This document shows positions 24,483 through 33,086 of a DNA stretch of 57,807 bases, in pieces. Under the pieces are notes generated by a model. That model was not told where the DNA came from and did no database searches. It saw only the letters and a program-made list of their open reading frames with translations. The DNA comes from Aerophototrophica crusticola (GTDB taxonomy: Bacteria; Pseudomonadota; Alphaproteobacteria; Azospirillales; Azospirillaceae): positions 1 through 57,807 of the forward strand of contig MOEB01000028.1 in NCBI GenBank assembly GCA_001939945.1, given 5' to 3'. The position numbers and the translations under genes were made by a program. Within the stretch, counting starts at the first letter, position 1. Each line of letters starts with the position of its first letter.

Positions 24483-26172
24483 AGAGGGCCTCCTTGAAGG
24501 GCGCCGGGGTGGTGCGGGATATGGTCTGGGCGAACAGCTCACCCGGCTGGCGGAGGCGCAGGTAGGTCTGGACCACGGTGTCCACCGCATCCACCACCCG
24601 GTCATAGCTGAAGCCGGGGCCGACGATGTCGCCGATGGCGGCGTTGGGCCCGGCGTCGCCGCCCAGCAGGATCTGGTAGAACTCCTCGCCCTTCTTATCC
24701 ACGCCCAGGATGCCGATGTGGCCGAGGTGGTGGTGGCCGCAGGCGTTGATGCAGCCGCTGATCTTGATCTTCAGCTCGCCGATGTCGTGCTGCCGGTCCA
24801 GGTCGCCATAGAGCTTGGCGATGCGCTGGGCCACGGGGATGGAGCGGGCGTTGGCCAGGGCGCAGTAGTCCAGGCCCGGGCAGGCGATGATGTCGCTGAC
24901 CAGCCCGGCGTTGGCGGTGCCCATGCCCTGAGCCTCCAGCCCCTGCCACAGGGCGTAGAGGTCGGACTGCTTCACATGGGCCAGCACCACGTTCTGCTCG
25001 TGGCTGACGCGCACCTCCCCGAAGCTGTAGGCGTCGGCCAGGTCGGCCAGCGCCTCCATCTGGACATCGGTGATGTCGCCGGGGATGCCGCCCACCGGCT
25101 TCAGGCTGACCGTGGCGATGGCGTAGCCGGGCTGGCGGTGCTTGGTGACGTTGCTCTTCACCCAGCGGGCGAAGGCGCGGTCCTTGGCCTTGGCCGCCAC
25201 GAACTCTGCCGGGTCGTCGGCCAAATCCTCATGCGGCGGCGGGGTGAAGTGCTGCTGGATGCTCTCCACGATGGCCGGGTCCAGACGGTAGTTCTCCCGG
25301 GGAAGGCGGGCATACTCCTCCTCCACCAGTCGCAGGAACTCCGCGCCCAGCTCATGGACGGTGATCTTGATGCGGGCCTTGTAGATGTTGTCCCGCCGGC
25401 CGAGCTGGTTGTAGGTGCGCAGGATCGCCTCAAGATAGGCGATCAGGTCCGCCTCACCCACCCAGTCCCGGGCCTTGACGGCCAGGAAGGGCGACCGGCC
25501 CAACCCGCCGCCCACATAGACGGTGAAGCCCGGCTCCCCCGCCTCGTTCCGCTTGGCGATCAGGCCGATGTCATGGGCCCGCACCGCGGCGCGGTCGTTG
25601 GGGCTGCCCGCGATGGCGATCTTGAACTTGCGGGGCAGGAAGGTGAACTCGGGATGCAGGGTGGACCATTGCCGCAGCACCTCCGCATAGACCCGGGGGT
25701 CCAGGATCTCATCCGCCGCGGCGCCGCAGAAGGCGTCCGTCGTCACGTTGCGGATGCAGTTGCCGCTGGTCTGGATGGCATGCATGTCCACCTCCGCCAG
25801 CTCATGCAGGGCGTCGGGGATCTCCACCAGCTTGGGCCAGTTGAACTGGATGTTCTGCCGGGTGGTGAAGTGGCCGTAGCCCTTGTCATAGACGCGGGCG
25901 ATGCGGGCCAGCTTGCGCAGCCGCGTGCTGTCCAGCATGCCGTAGGGGATGGCCACCCGCAGCATGTAGGCGTGGAGCTGGAGGTAGACGCCGTTCATCA
26001 GCCGGATCGGCTTGAACTCCTCCTCCGTCAGCTCACCCTTCAGGCGGCGCTCCACCTGGGCGCGGAACTGCTCCACCCGCTGGTGCACGAAGCGGGCATC
26101 CACCTCGTCATAATGGTAGACGCCGGCATTGGCGTCGGGGGCGGCGTTGGGGAGCTTCGCGATGTGGTTCAT
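24469..26172 (-). CDS. cysI: Sulfite reductase hemoprotein (nitrite/sulfite reductase family, CysI)
   Basis: Siroheme/[4Fe-4S] reductase of 567 residues that converts sulfite to sulfide. Two ferredoxin-like half domains are followed by the cluster-siroheme motifs CPGLDYC (C-x5-C) and GCINAC (C-x3-C, in KISGCINACGHHHLGHIG). No flavoprotein subunit gene is nearby, so electrons probably come from ferredoxin or from an unlinked reductase. It lies 12 nt after the DUF2849 gene. The sulfur operon context favours sulfite over nitrite as substrate. Confidence 0.93.
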   Translation of the reverse strand: MNHIAKLPNAAPDANAGVYHYDEVDARFVHQRVEQFRAQVERRLKGELTEEEFKPIRLMNGVYLQLHAYMLRVAIPYGMLDSTRLRKLARIARVYDKGYGHFTTRQNIQFNWPKLVEIPDALHELAEVDMHAIQTSGNCIRNVTTDAFCGAAADEILDPRVYAEVLRQWSTLHPEFTFLPRKFKIAIAGSPNDRAAVRAHDIGLIAKRNEAGEPGFTVYVGGGLGRSPFLAVKARDWVGEADLIAYLEAILRTYNQLGRRDNIYKARIKITVHELGAEFLRLVEEEYARLPRENYRLDPAIVESIQQHFTPPPHEDLADDPAEFVAAKAKDRAFARWVKSNVTKHRQPGYAIATVSLKPVGGIPGDITDVQMEALADLADAYSFGEVRVSHEQNVVLAHVKQSDLYALWQGLEAQGMGTANAGLVSDIIACPGLDYCALANARSIPVAQRIAKLYGDLDRQHDIGELKIKISGCINACGHHHLGHIGILGVDKKGEEFYQILLGGDAGPNAAIGDIVGPGFSYDRVVDAVDTVVQTYLRLRQPGELFAQTISRTTPAPFKEALYAVA

Positions 26173-26184
26173 GGTTGTCGATCC

Positions 26185-26523
26185 TCAGGCCGCCGCCGCC
26201 GGCTTCTGCGGGGAGGGCTCGGCCTGCTTGCCAAGGTCGGGGCGGACGCTGGGGCCAAGGGCCTTCATCCGCTCCCGCATGTGCAGGGGCACGGTCTCGC
26301 CGTCGCGGACTTCCACGTCGATGGGGTAGGTGTCGACGACAAGCTGGGCCTTCACGGCCGCGGCGGCCTCCGCCAGCGCGGCCTCGATGCCCGGGCCCTG
26401 GAACACGGCGGCGTCACCCACGCGCTCAACCCAGCGGCCGCCGTTGCCCAGCCAGACGGCGACGCCGTCGGTCAGCCGGTTGGCGGCGATGGATTGCAGG
26501 GGACCCTTGGCCTTCACCAACAT
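26185..26523 (-). CDS. DUF2849 protein
   Basis: Small cytoplasmic protein of 112 residues, DUF2849 family, which in alphaproteobacteria regularly sits between cysG and cysI. Visible features are AANRLTDGVAVWLGNGGRWVE, a central alanine-rich helix and the VVDTYPIDVEVRDGETVPLHMRERMKALGPSVR block. The C-terminal tail is Pro/Ala-rich. It is spaced 12 nt from each neighbour. Function unknown; a role in sulfite reduction is inferred from constant linkage. Confidence 0.85.
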   Translation of the reverse strand: MLVKAKGPLQSIAANRLTDGVAVWLGNGGRWVERVGDAAVFQGPGIEAALAEAAAAVKAQLVVDTYPIDVEVRDGETVPLHMRERMKALGPSVRPDLGKQAEPSPQKPAAAA

Positions 26524-26535
26524 GGTACAGCTACC

Positions 26536-27942
26536 TCAGACGGCTTCGCGCAAAGCAGGGGCGGCCAGTTCGGCCAGTTGGGCGGGGTCGGCCAGGCGGA
26601 CCACCTCGCCGACGATGATCAGGGCGGGGCCCACCAGCCCGTGCAGGCGGGCAAGCTCCGGCAGCTCGGCCACGCTGCCCACCACCAGCCGCTGGTCGGG
26701 GCGGGTGCCGTTCTCGATGAGGGCCGCCGGGGTGGCCGGGTCCAGACCGGCGTCGGTCAGGCGCCGGGCGATGGTGCCGGAGGAGGACAGGCCCATATAA
26801 ATGACCAGGGTATGCTTCAGCCGGGCCAGCGCCTGCCAGTCCAGGTCGGGCTCGCCGTCCTTCCCGTGGCCGGTGACGAAGGTGACGCCCTGGGCCACGC
26901 CCCGGTGGGTGACCGGGATGGTGGTGGCGGCACCGCAGCCGAGCGCCGCGGTGATGCCGGGAACCACCTCGATGGGGATGCCGGCGGCGCGGGCGGCCTC
27001 CAGCTCCTCCCCGCCGCGGCCGAAGACGAAGGGGTCGCCCCCCTTCAGCCGGACGACGCGATGGCCGTCCTGCGCCTCCCGCACCAGCAGGGCGTTGATC
27101 TCCGACTGGCCGAGGGTGTGGTTGGACTTGGTCTTGCCGACGAAGATGCGGCGGGCGTCGCGGCGGACATAGTCCAGGATGCGGTCGTCCACCAACTTGT
27201 CATGCACCACCACGTCGGCGTCCTGGAGCACCCGCAGGGCGCGCAGGGTCAGCAAATCCGGGTCGCCGGGGCCGGCACCCACCAGGGTGATGCGGCCGGT
27301 CTTCTGCTGGCCATAGGACGGGTCGTTGACGGCGACCAGCAGCCGGTCCCGCGCCGTCCGCTCGTCACCTGCCAGGAAGGCGCGGGCCACGGGGCCATCG
27401 ATCACCGCCTCCCAGAAGCGGCGGCGGGCGGTCTCCCCCTCCCGCACCGCCTTCACGGCGCCGCGGAAGCTGTCCAGGAACGAGGCGAGGCGGCCGATGC
27501 CCGGCTCCAGCGCTGCCTCCAGCCTTTCGCGCAGGCGGCGCACCAGCACGGGGCTGGCGCCACCGCTGCTGATGGCGATGGTGATGGGCTCCCGGTCGAT
27601 GATGGCCGGCATGATGAAGGTGGACAGGTGCGGCTTGTCCGGCACGTTCACAAGCACGCCCGCCGCGTGGGCGGCCTGGGCGACGGATGTGTCGGTCTCC
27701 AACTCATCCGTGGCGGCGAAGGCCAGGGTGTGGCCGGCCAGGTCCGCGGGCTGGAAGGCACGGGCGCGGACCTCATGGGCCAGGGCGGCAAGGTCGGGGA
27801 TGACGTCTTCGGCGATGACGGTCAGGCGGCAGCCGGACTTGGCGACCAGCCGCGCCTTGCGCAACGCCAGCTCACCCCCACCGACCACCAGGACCGGTCG
27901 CCCCCCCAGGGGGAGCGAGACCGGGAACGTGTGCAGCGCCAT
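26536..27942 (-). CDS. cysG: Siroheme synthase CysG (trifunctional)
   Basis: Protein of 468 residues that makes siroheme from uroporphyrinogen III. The N-terminal part (about 1-200) is precorrin-2 dehydrogenase/ferrochelatase, with the NAD motif VVGGGELALRKARLV and ISSGGASPVLVRRLRERLE. The C-terminal part (about 216-455) is uroporphyrinogen-III methyltransferase with LVGAGPGDPDLLTLRALR, VRLKGGDPFVFGRGGEE and PGITAALGCGAATTIPVTHR. It is the first gene of the sulfur operon, which needs siroheme for CysI. A dyad at 28027-28061 lies in its promoter region. Confidence 0.93.
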   Translation of the reverse strand: MALHTFPVSLPLGGRPVLVVGGGELALRKARLVAKSGCRLTVIAEDVIPDLAALAHEVRARAFQPADLAGHTLAFAATDELETDTSVAQAAHAAGVLVNVPDKPHLSTFIMPAIIDREPITIAISSGGASPVLVRRLRERLEAALEPGIGRLASFLDSFRGAVKAVREGETARRRFWEAVIDGPVARAFLAGDERTARDRLLVAVNDPSYGQQKTGRITLVGAGPGDPDLLTLRALRVLQDADVVVHDKLVDDRILDYVRRDARRIFVGKTKSNHTLGQSEINALLVREAQDGHRVVRLKGGDPFVFGRGGEELEAARAAGIPIEVVPGITAALGCGAATTIPVTHRGVAQGVTFVTGHGKDGEPDLDWQALARLKHTLVIYMGLSSSGTIARRLTDAGLDPATPAALIENGTRPDQRLVVGSVAELPELARLHGLVGPALIIVGEVVRLADPAQLAELAAPALREAV

Positions 27943-28026
27943 CGCCTGCCCCTAAGCCGTCCGTCCTTACCGATAACCACAGGATTGGGCCGGGAGCTTG
28001 CTTTGTCGAGGTGAAATATAATTTCT

Positions 28027-28061
28027 CCACAGTGCGCATGTAGATACATGCCGCCCTGTGG
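28027..28061 (-). promoter_or_regulatory. Hyphenated dyad upstream of cysG
   Basis: An inner dyad GCATGTA-GA-TACATGC (28036-28051) sits within outer arms CCACAG (28027-28032) and CTGTGG (28056-28061). It lies just upstream of an AT-rich promoter-like stretch about 85-115 bases from the cysG start. A plausible operator for a sulfur-status regulator; which protein binds cannot be told. Confidence 0.45.
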
Positions 28062-28281
28062 AATGGGTGAATTCAGCGTAATTCCAGCATGTTAAGGCTT
28101 GGTTTCAGCCGAGGGCCGGACACTGCTTTGCGGCCGTTGGCGTGCTGCCATGCAGCAGACGCCACGCGGGTGATGCGGATTTGCCATAGGGGATGGTGGG
28201 GAATGCGGTGGTGGTCGGCGCTGACCGGCATGCTTGTGGGCATCTGCCCGCCCGTACGAGGCGTGTCACAGTCTCAACTGC

Positions 28282-28375
28282 CTCCCCCGCGAAGGCGGGG
28301 GTCCACAGTTCTTGACCCGGTGTGAGGCGGCGCGGCGGCAAAAAAACAGTGGGCCCCCGCCTTCGCGGGGGAAAC
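28282..28375. repeat. Inverted repeat with CCCCGCGAAGGCGGGG arms
   Basis: Same family as 22304-22396: arms at about 28282-28308 and 28347-28375, one mismatch near GTCCAC/GTGGGC, with an A-run (28340-28346) in the loop. Lies downstream of prmB on the minus strand and may serve as its terminator. Confidence 0.7.
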
Positions 28376-28433
28376 AATAAAGGGCGGGCGAAGCTGGATA
28401 GGCAGGCCAGGGGCAGGGATGGCCGATGCCCCC

Positions 28434-29363
28434 TCAAAGCTCGGTGAGCTGCTCCCGCGTCAGCCAGAAGACCTCACCGAAGCTGTCGGCGGTTTCCAGC
28501 CACAGGAACTCCCCGTCCGGGTACATGGCGTCCAGCGCCTCCCGGCCGGTGCCGAACTCGCAGAGCAGGCCACCCTCAGGGGTCAGGTATTTGGGCGCCT
28601 GCTTCAGGATCTTGCGGACGATGTCCAGCCCCTCCACCCCGCCGCCGGCCAGGGCCATGGCGGGCTCATGCCGGTATTCGGGCGGCAGCTCGGCCATGGA
28701 CTCGTCGCTGACATAGGGCGGGTTGGTGATGATGACGTCGTACTTGCGGCCCTTCAGCGGGGCGAACAGGTCGCCCTGGAACAGGGTGACGCGGTCCTCC
28801 AGCCCGTGGTCGGCCACGTTGATCCTCGCCACCTCCAGCGCCTCGGCCGACAGGTCCACGGCGTCCACCTTGGCATTGGGGAACACCTGGGCCGCCAGGA
28901 TGGCCAGGCAGCCGGACCCGGTGCACAGGTCCAGCACATGCTCCACCTCCGTCGGGTCCTCCACCAGGGTGAAGCCGTCGCCGCCGAACAGGTCGCCGAA
29001 CAGCAGCTCCCCGATGTAGCTGCGGGGGACGATCACCCGCTCATCCACATAGAAGGGCACGCCCTGGATGTAGGTGCGCTTGGTCAGGTAGGCGGCCGGC
29101 TTGCGGGTGCGGACGCGGGCATCGATGATGTCCGCCACCGCCTTGCGCTCCGGCGTCGTCAGCCGGGCGTCCAGGTAGGGGTCCAGCCGGTCCACCGGCA
29201 GCTTCAGCGTCTCCAGCACCAGGAACGCGGCCTCATCATGGGCCGTGGTGACGCCGTGGCCGTGCACCAGGCCGGCGGCGTTGAACCGGCTCACCCCATA
29301 GCGCAGGAAGTCACGGACGGTCAGAAGCTCTGCGGCGGCGACGGCAGGGTCGAAGTCGGTCAC
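28434..29363 (-). CDS. prmB: 50S ribosomal protein L3 N5-glutamine methyltransferase (PrmB)
   Basis: SAM-dependent methyltransferase of about 309 residues that modifies a glutamine of ribosomal protein L3. SAM site DLCTGSGCLAI (145-155), catalytic NPPY (214-217) and the PrmB-typical VPRSYIGELL segment (112-121). The latter and the helical N-terminal domain distinguish it from PrmC. The GTG at 29363 gives the expected N-terminus (TDFDPAVAAAELLTVRDFLRYGVSRF); longer readings run into non-family sequence. It is separated from the cys operon by 490 bases and is probably its own transcription unit. Confidence 0.9.
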   Translation of the reverse strand: MTDFDPAVAAAELLTVRDFLRYGVSRFNAAGLVHGHGVTTAHDEAAFLVLETLKLPVDRLDPYLDARLTTPERKAVADIIDARVRTRKPAAYLTKRTYIQGVPFYVDERVIVPRSYIGELLFGDLFGGDGFTLVEDPTEVEHVLDLCTGSGCLAILAAQVFPNAKVDAVDLSAEALEVARINVADHGLEDRVTLFQGDLFAPLKGRKYDVIITNPPYVSDESMAELPPEYRHEPAMALAGGGVEGLDIVRKILKQAPKYLTPEGGLLCEFGTGREALDAMYPDGEFLWLETADSFGEVFWLTREQLTEL

Positions 29364-29754
29364 GGGTGGGCATCCTGGCAATGGGGGTCGTGCCGGGATG
29401 TCTAGCAGGCGCCGCCAGCGCGGGGAAGCTGGACACGGAACGGTCACGCCTGCCGCTATGCCGGTAGGAATAGGCCGGAAGGCGGTAGAACATATGGCGG
29501 AAGGAATAATAAAGCTGAGGCGGTTTCTGGTCGGGACAAGGATTGAAACCCATGCAGATGCGGCCGGACACCGATGCGGGTGTGTGCCCGGGGTGCTTGG
29601 CCAACAAGTGAACACATGATTGTAACGGCAAATGCTGACCATACGGCTAGCATCATTCGGCCTTACGGTCCTATAGTATCTGACCGAAGGCGATATCGTT
29701 TGGCTGGTCTGGTGCGGGATGATACGGGCGCGGGACATGACCACGGGAGCAGGG
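29364..29754. promoter_or_regulatory. 391-base divergent region between prmB and the HWE kinase
   Basis: No gene. The half near the kinase (29590-29700) is AT-richer and includes CTATAGTATCTGACC at 29671-29685, a reasonable place for the kinase promoter. I saw no strong repeat. Confidence 0.4.
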
Positions 29755-31554
29755 ATGTCCGCGACCACGCCAGGGGAGCCCGATTGGGAAAGCATCGCCG
29801 GGTCCCTGTCCCAGGCCGCCAACGCCTTGCAGTCCGTGCTGGACGGGATCGGCGACGGCTTCTATGCGGTTGACCGGTCCTGGCGCGTCACCGTGTTCAA
29901 CCGGGTGGCGGAAGAGCATTTCGGCCGCGACCGGTCCGAGGTGCTGGGCCACGACCTCTGGCAGGTCTTCCCCCAGGCGCTGGGCAGCGACTATGAGCAG
30001 GCGATGCGCCGGGTCATGGACACCGGCGTGCGCGTCGAGCGGGAGGAGGCAAGCTATATCCGGCCCGGCCAGATCATGGAGGTCCGGGTCTTCCCCCTGC
30101 CGGACGGGCTCGGCGTCTCCTTCCGCGACGTGACCGCACGGCGGATGGCGGAGAAGGCGCTGCGGCAGAGCGAGGCGCGGCTGAAGCTGGCGCAGCAGGC
30201 CGGGCGCATCGGCCATTACGAGATCGACCTGGGCAGCGGCAGGCTGTGGTGGTCCGACAGCCAGCATGACGTGCTGGGCATCCCGCGGGAGATGGCGCCG
30301 GAGACGGCCATGGACTTCACCCGCCTGATCCATCCGGAGGACCGCGAGGCGGCCATGGGCACGGAGCTGGCCGCCATACGCAACGGGACCCCCGTGGACA
30401 CGGAGTTCCGGGTCATCGGCGCCGACGGCCGCGTGCGCTGGATCGCCGCCCGCGGCCAAGTGGTGCGCCAACCGGACGGGCGGCGCTGCCTGGTGGGCAT
30501 CAACCTGGACGTGACCGCCCGGCGGGAAGCGGATGAGCGCCAGCGCCTGCTGATGGGGGAGCTGGACCACCGGGCGAAGAACATGCTGTCCGTCATACAG
30601 TCGCTGCTGCGCCTGGCCCCGGCGCGGGACCTTCCCACCTTCCAGCAGGTGATGGAAGGGCGGGTGGCGGCACTGGCCCGGGCCCACACCCTGTTGGCCC
30701 GCGGCTGCTGGGCCGGCGGCCCGGTGGCGGAGGTGCTGCGCGAGGGGCTTGAGGGCTTTGTCGAGGACCCGGCCCGCCTGGGCATCGCCGGCCCCGCGGC
30801 CAGCCTGGCCCCGGCGGCGGTGCAGGCGCTGGCCCTTGCCATCCATGAATTGGGGACCAACGCGGCCAAGTACGGCGCCCTGTCGGTGCCGGAAGGGCGG
30901 GTGGAGGTGGATTATTGGTGGCTGGGGCCGGGCACCGACCTGAGCCTGCGCTGGCGGGAGGCGGGCGGGCCCGGCGCGCCGCCGCCGCAGGATGAGGGCT
31001 TCGGCCTGACCCTGATCCGCCAGTGCCTGGAACAGCAGTTGGGCGGCACGGTACGCCTACACTGGCGGCCGGACGGCCTGGCCGTGCAGGTCACCATCCC
31101 CGCCCGCCACCTTTCGGCCGAGGTGTCGTCCACCCCACCGGCACGGCCCGCGCCGGCCGGCCACGGGGGCGGCCCTGCCGCGGATCCGTCCAAGGTCCGG
31201 CCGCTCCAGGGCAAGCGGGTGCTGGTGGCGGAGGATGAGGGGTTGATCGGCCTGGAACTGCGCGCCACGCTGGAGGCGGCGGGCGCCGACGTGGTGGGCC
31301 CGGCCACCAACCTGGCCGTGCTGTCCCGGCTCGCCGCGACGGAGCAGGTGGACGTGGCGCTGCTGGACGTGAACCTGCAGGGACGGGCCTCGTTTCCCGC
31401 CGCGGCCATCCTGGCGGACCGGGGCATCCCCTTCGTGTTCTGCACCGGCTATGACGAGGCGGGGGAGGACGAGTACCCCGGGGTGCGGCGCGTCCGGAAG
31501 CCCTGGCGGCGGGGCGAGGTAGAGCGTGCGTTGGCCGAGGCCCTCCGCCCGTGA
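29755..31554 (+). CDS. PAS-PAS-HWE histidine kinase with C-terminal receiver
   Basis: Soluble sensor kinase of about 599 residues. PAS domain one about 25-140 (GIGDGFYAVDRSWRVTVFN), PAS/PAC two about 145-260 (IGHYEIDLGSGRLWWSDSQHDVLGIP). HWE-type dimerisation domain with His272 (LMGELDHRAKNMLSVIQSLLRL) and matching ATPase (AIHELGTNAAKYGALS, GFGLTLIRQCLEQQLGG). Receiver with Asp538 (VALLDVNLQG). HWE kinases are typical of alphaproteobacteria and often act in light, stress or general-stress signalling. The input signal is unknown; no LOV cysteine motif was seen. ATG 29755 follows GAGCAGGG; 29719 and 29737 are alternatives. No adjacent output regulator is encoded. Confidence 0.87.
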   Translation: MSATTPGEPDWESIAGSLSQAANALQSVLDGIGDGFYAVDRSWRVTVFNRVAEEHFGRDRSEVLGHDLWQVFPQALGSDYEQAMRRVMDTGVRVEREEASYIRPGQIMEVRVFPLPDGLGVSFRDVTARRMAEKALRQSEARLKLAQQAGRIGHYEIDLGSGRLWWSDSQHDVLGIPREMAPETAMDFTRLIHPEDREAAMGTELAAIRNGTPVDTEFRVIGADGRVRWIAARGQVVRQPDGRRCLVGINLDVTARREADERQRLLMGELDHRAKNMLSVIQSLLRLAPARDLPTFQQVMEGRVAALARAHTLLARGCWAGGPVAEVLREGLEGFVEDPARLGIAGPAASLAPAAVQALALAIHELGTNAAKYGALSVPEGRVEVDYWWLGPGTDLSLRWREAGGPGAPPPQDEGFGLTLIRQCLEQQLGGTVRLHWRPDGLAVQVTIPARHLSAEVSSTPPARPAPAGHGGGPAADPSKVRPLQGKRVLVAEDEGLIGLELRATLEAAGADVVGPATNLAVLSRLAATEQVDVALLDVNLQGRASFPAAAILADRGIPFVFCTGYDEAGEDEYPGVRRVRKPWRRGEVERALAEALRP

Positions 31555-31731
31555 CCCCAAATTCCGGATGGGAATGCGTTGCCCCGGCGTCGGGCTAAGC
31601 CGAAATAAAATCGGAACACCGGCTGACCGGCTTGCCCGCAAGTGGCGGGGTGGTAGCCTTTCGCCATACGGGGCGGGTAACGGGTCGGCATAGGTGCCGC
31701 CCCGGGCGCCCCGGGATGGGGGGAGGACGCC

Positions 31732-32055
31732 GTGCCGAAGGCACGCCCAGGCTTCTATGTGCGCCGCGACCATGACCCGACCCGCGCCATCTACCAGGTG
31801 ATGGAGGACGGCGTCACCATCCGGGTCTGCGCCAGCGCGCTTGCCAGCCACCCGGAGCCGGAATGGGTGCTGGGGGAGGCGGGCTTGCCGCCCGGCCTGC
31901 GCTTCGCGGCGGAAGACCTGGAGACTGCCGTCGCCTTCGCCGACCTGCATTACGCAACGTTGCGCGACCTGGAGTATGAGGGGCTGCCGCCGCCCTGCCG
32001 GCAGGGGGCAAAGCGGCGGCGCGGCTGGTTGCGCTTCCTGCCCGCCGGGGGCTGA
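31732..32055 (+). CDS. Hypothetical protein, 107 residues
   Basis: Unrecognised small protein, probably cytoplasmic, with no membrane segment or signal. It starts with GTG after GGGGAGGAC, a good ribosome site. The visible content is a mixed alpha/beta sequence (GFYVRRDHDPTRAIYQVMEDGVTIRVCASALA) and a basic C-terminal tail (RQGAKRRRGWLRFL). It stands alone between the HWE kinase and an equally unknown gene, with a spaced leader of about 175 bases that includes GC-rich inverted segments. Confidence 0.6.
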   Translation: MPKARPGFYVRRDHDPTRAIYQVMEDGVTIRVCASALASHPEPEWVLGEAGLPPGLRFAAEDLETAVAFADLHYATLRDLEYEGLPPPCRQGAKRRRGWLRFLPAGG

Positions 32056-32214
32056 TGAGGCGCCAACCCCCGGAGGCCGCTTGCACGGCCTGCCCCCTTT
32101 TCCCGCCGCATCCCCCTTTTTCGTAGCCGGTTTGGCGCCTGATTTAAGTCTCCTCTTTACCTTTTCAGGGCTCCCTTAGGGTCTCACGTGCCTGGAATGC
32201 GGAGGGGGGTCCCC

Positions 32215-32790
32215 ATGACGACGCTGACTGAGATCGAGAACCGGATCGTCGAGGCCTACAAGGCCGGACACGGCATCACCGACATCGCCGCCATGATCGG
32301 CGTCCGCGCGGCCGAGGTGATCGGCGTCGTCAGGACGAACAACGTGCAGCCGCCCAGCATGGCCGTGCGCCGGCAGGCCCTGCCGGACGCCGTGGCCGCC
32401 CTGGCCAGCCAGCCCGCACCCTGCGTGCCCGCCCCGCAGCCGGTGGTGATCCCGGCCGCCGAGGAGCTGCCCGAGCTTCCCGCCCGCCGCACCGCCCCGC
32501 GGCCCATGGCCTCCCGCCCCGCGGCCGCCCGCCCGGAAGCCGCCAAGCCCGCCAAGGCCAAGCCGGCGGCCCAGGACTTCGCCGATGACGATTTCGATGA
32601 CGATGAGGACGACGTCCGCCCCAGCAGCAACGGCAAGCCCCGCGGCTGGCTGATGCCCGAGGCGGCGGTGACCGCCCTCTATGCCAAGTCCGGCGGCCGC
32701 TATGTGGACGTGGTGCTGAAGCAGCCCGCCACCCGCCCGTTGGGCGTGAAGCCCCAGGCCGCCGCCCCGCAGGTCCGGGCCGCGGCGTGA
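32215..32790 (+). CDS. Hypothetical protein with N-terminal HTH-like motif and acidic low-complexity linker
   Basis: Protein of about 191 residues I do not recognise. Residues about 5-40 (EIENRIVEAYKAGHGITDIAAMIGVRAAEVIGVVR) resemble a homeodomain-like helix-turn-helix as in resolvases and GcrA/MucR-like regulators. A long Ala/Pro-rich region follows, then a run of Asp/Glu (DFADDDFDDDEDD, about 122-134). The C-terminal GWLMPEAAVTALYAKSGGRYVDVVLKQP block may be a second small domain. ATG 32215 has GGAGGGGGG upstream. Possibly a nucleoid or transcription factor; speculative. A hairpin follows at 32813. Confidence 0.65.
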   Translation: MTTLTEIENRIVEAYKAGHGITDIAAMIGVRAAEVIGVVRTNNVQPPSMAVRRQALPDAVAALASQPAPCVPAPQPVVIPAAEELPELPARRTAPRPMASRPAAARPEAAKPAKAKPAAQDFADDDFDDDEDDVRPSSNGKPRGWLMPEAAVTALYAKSGGRYVDVVLKQPATRPLGVKPQAAAPQVRAAA

Positions 32791-32812
32791 GCCGCCCCCT
32801 GAATTGCCGGCG

Positions 32813-32837
32813 TCAAGCGGACTGAGGCGCCGCTTGA
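32813..32837 (+). terminator. Hairpin after the HTH-like gene
   Basis: TCAAGCGG and CCGCTTGA pair around ACTGAGGCG, 22 bases after the stop, and a pyrimidine-rich tail (CCCTTCTCTTT) follows within ten bases. Probable terminator. Confidence 0.55.
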
Positions 32838-33086
32838 TCCTGACCCTTCTCTTTCGGGGAGGGGTCGGGTTCCTTGTCGCCACCGGCCGGTGACGGTTTC
32901 CCTAACCGGTCGGGGTGAGTCCCCCGCCCCATGGTGCGGCGCAGCAGGGGGCGCGGGCTACTTCCCTTGCCCGGCTGGACCCCGGGCCCCCGAAGCGCAG
33001 TATGGTCTTCGCCATTCGCGCGGCCCCACCCCTTTCGCGGGGATAGGGCCGCGCCGGCCGCTTTGGGCTTCGGGGGAGATCGTCGC

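Larger units (their letters stand above)
27943..28433. other. 491-base region between prmB and cysG
   Basis: No gene. It contains, from the cysG side, an AT-rich promoter-like segment (28008-28030, GAAATTATATTTC on the minus strand), the dyad at 28027-28061, and the palindromic repeat at 28282-28375. Promoter for the cys operon is therefore most likely within 27960-28080. Confidence 0.5.

Noticed and set aside
24115-28014. Open plus-strand frame of about 1300 codons antisense to the sulfur operon
   Set aside because: The minus strand codes for well-known cysG, cysI, DUF934 and cysH proteins with intact motifs. The antisense product is low-complexity and Gly/Ala/His/Gln-rich, as expected from GC-rich codon shadows.
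27943-28080. Riboswitch upstream of cysG
   Set aside because: The leader shows a simple dyad but none of the conserved cores of SAM, cobalamin or other known riboswitches that I can recognise.
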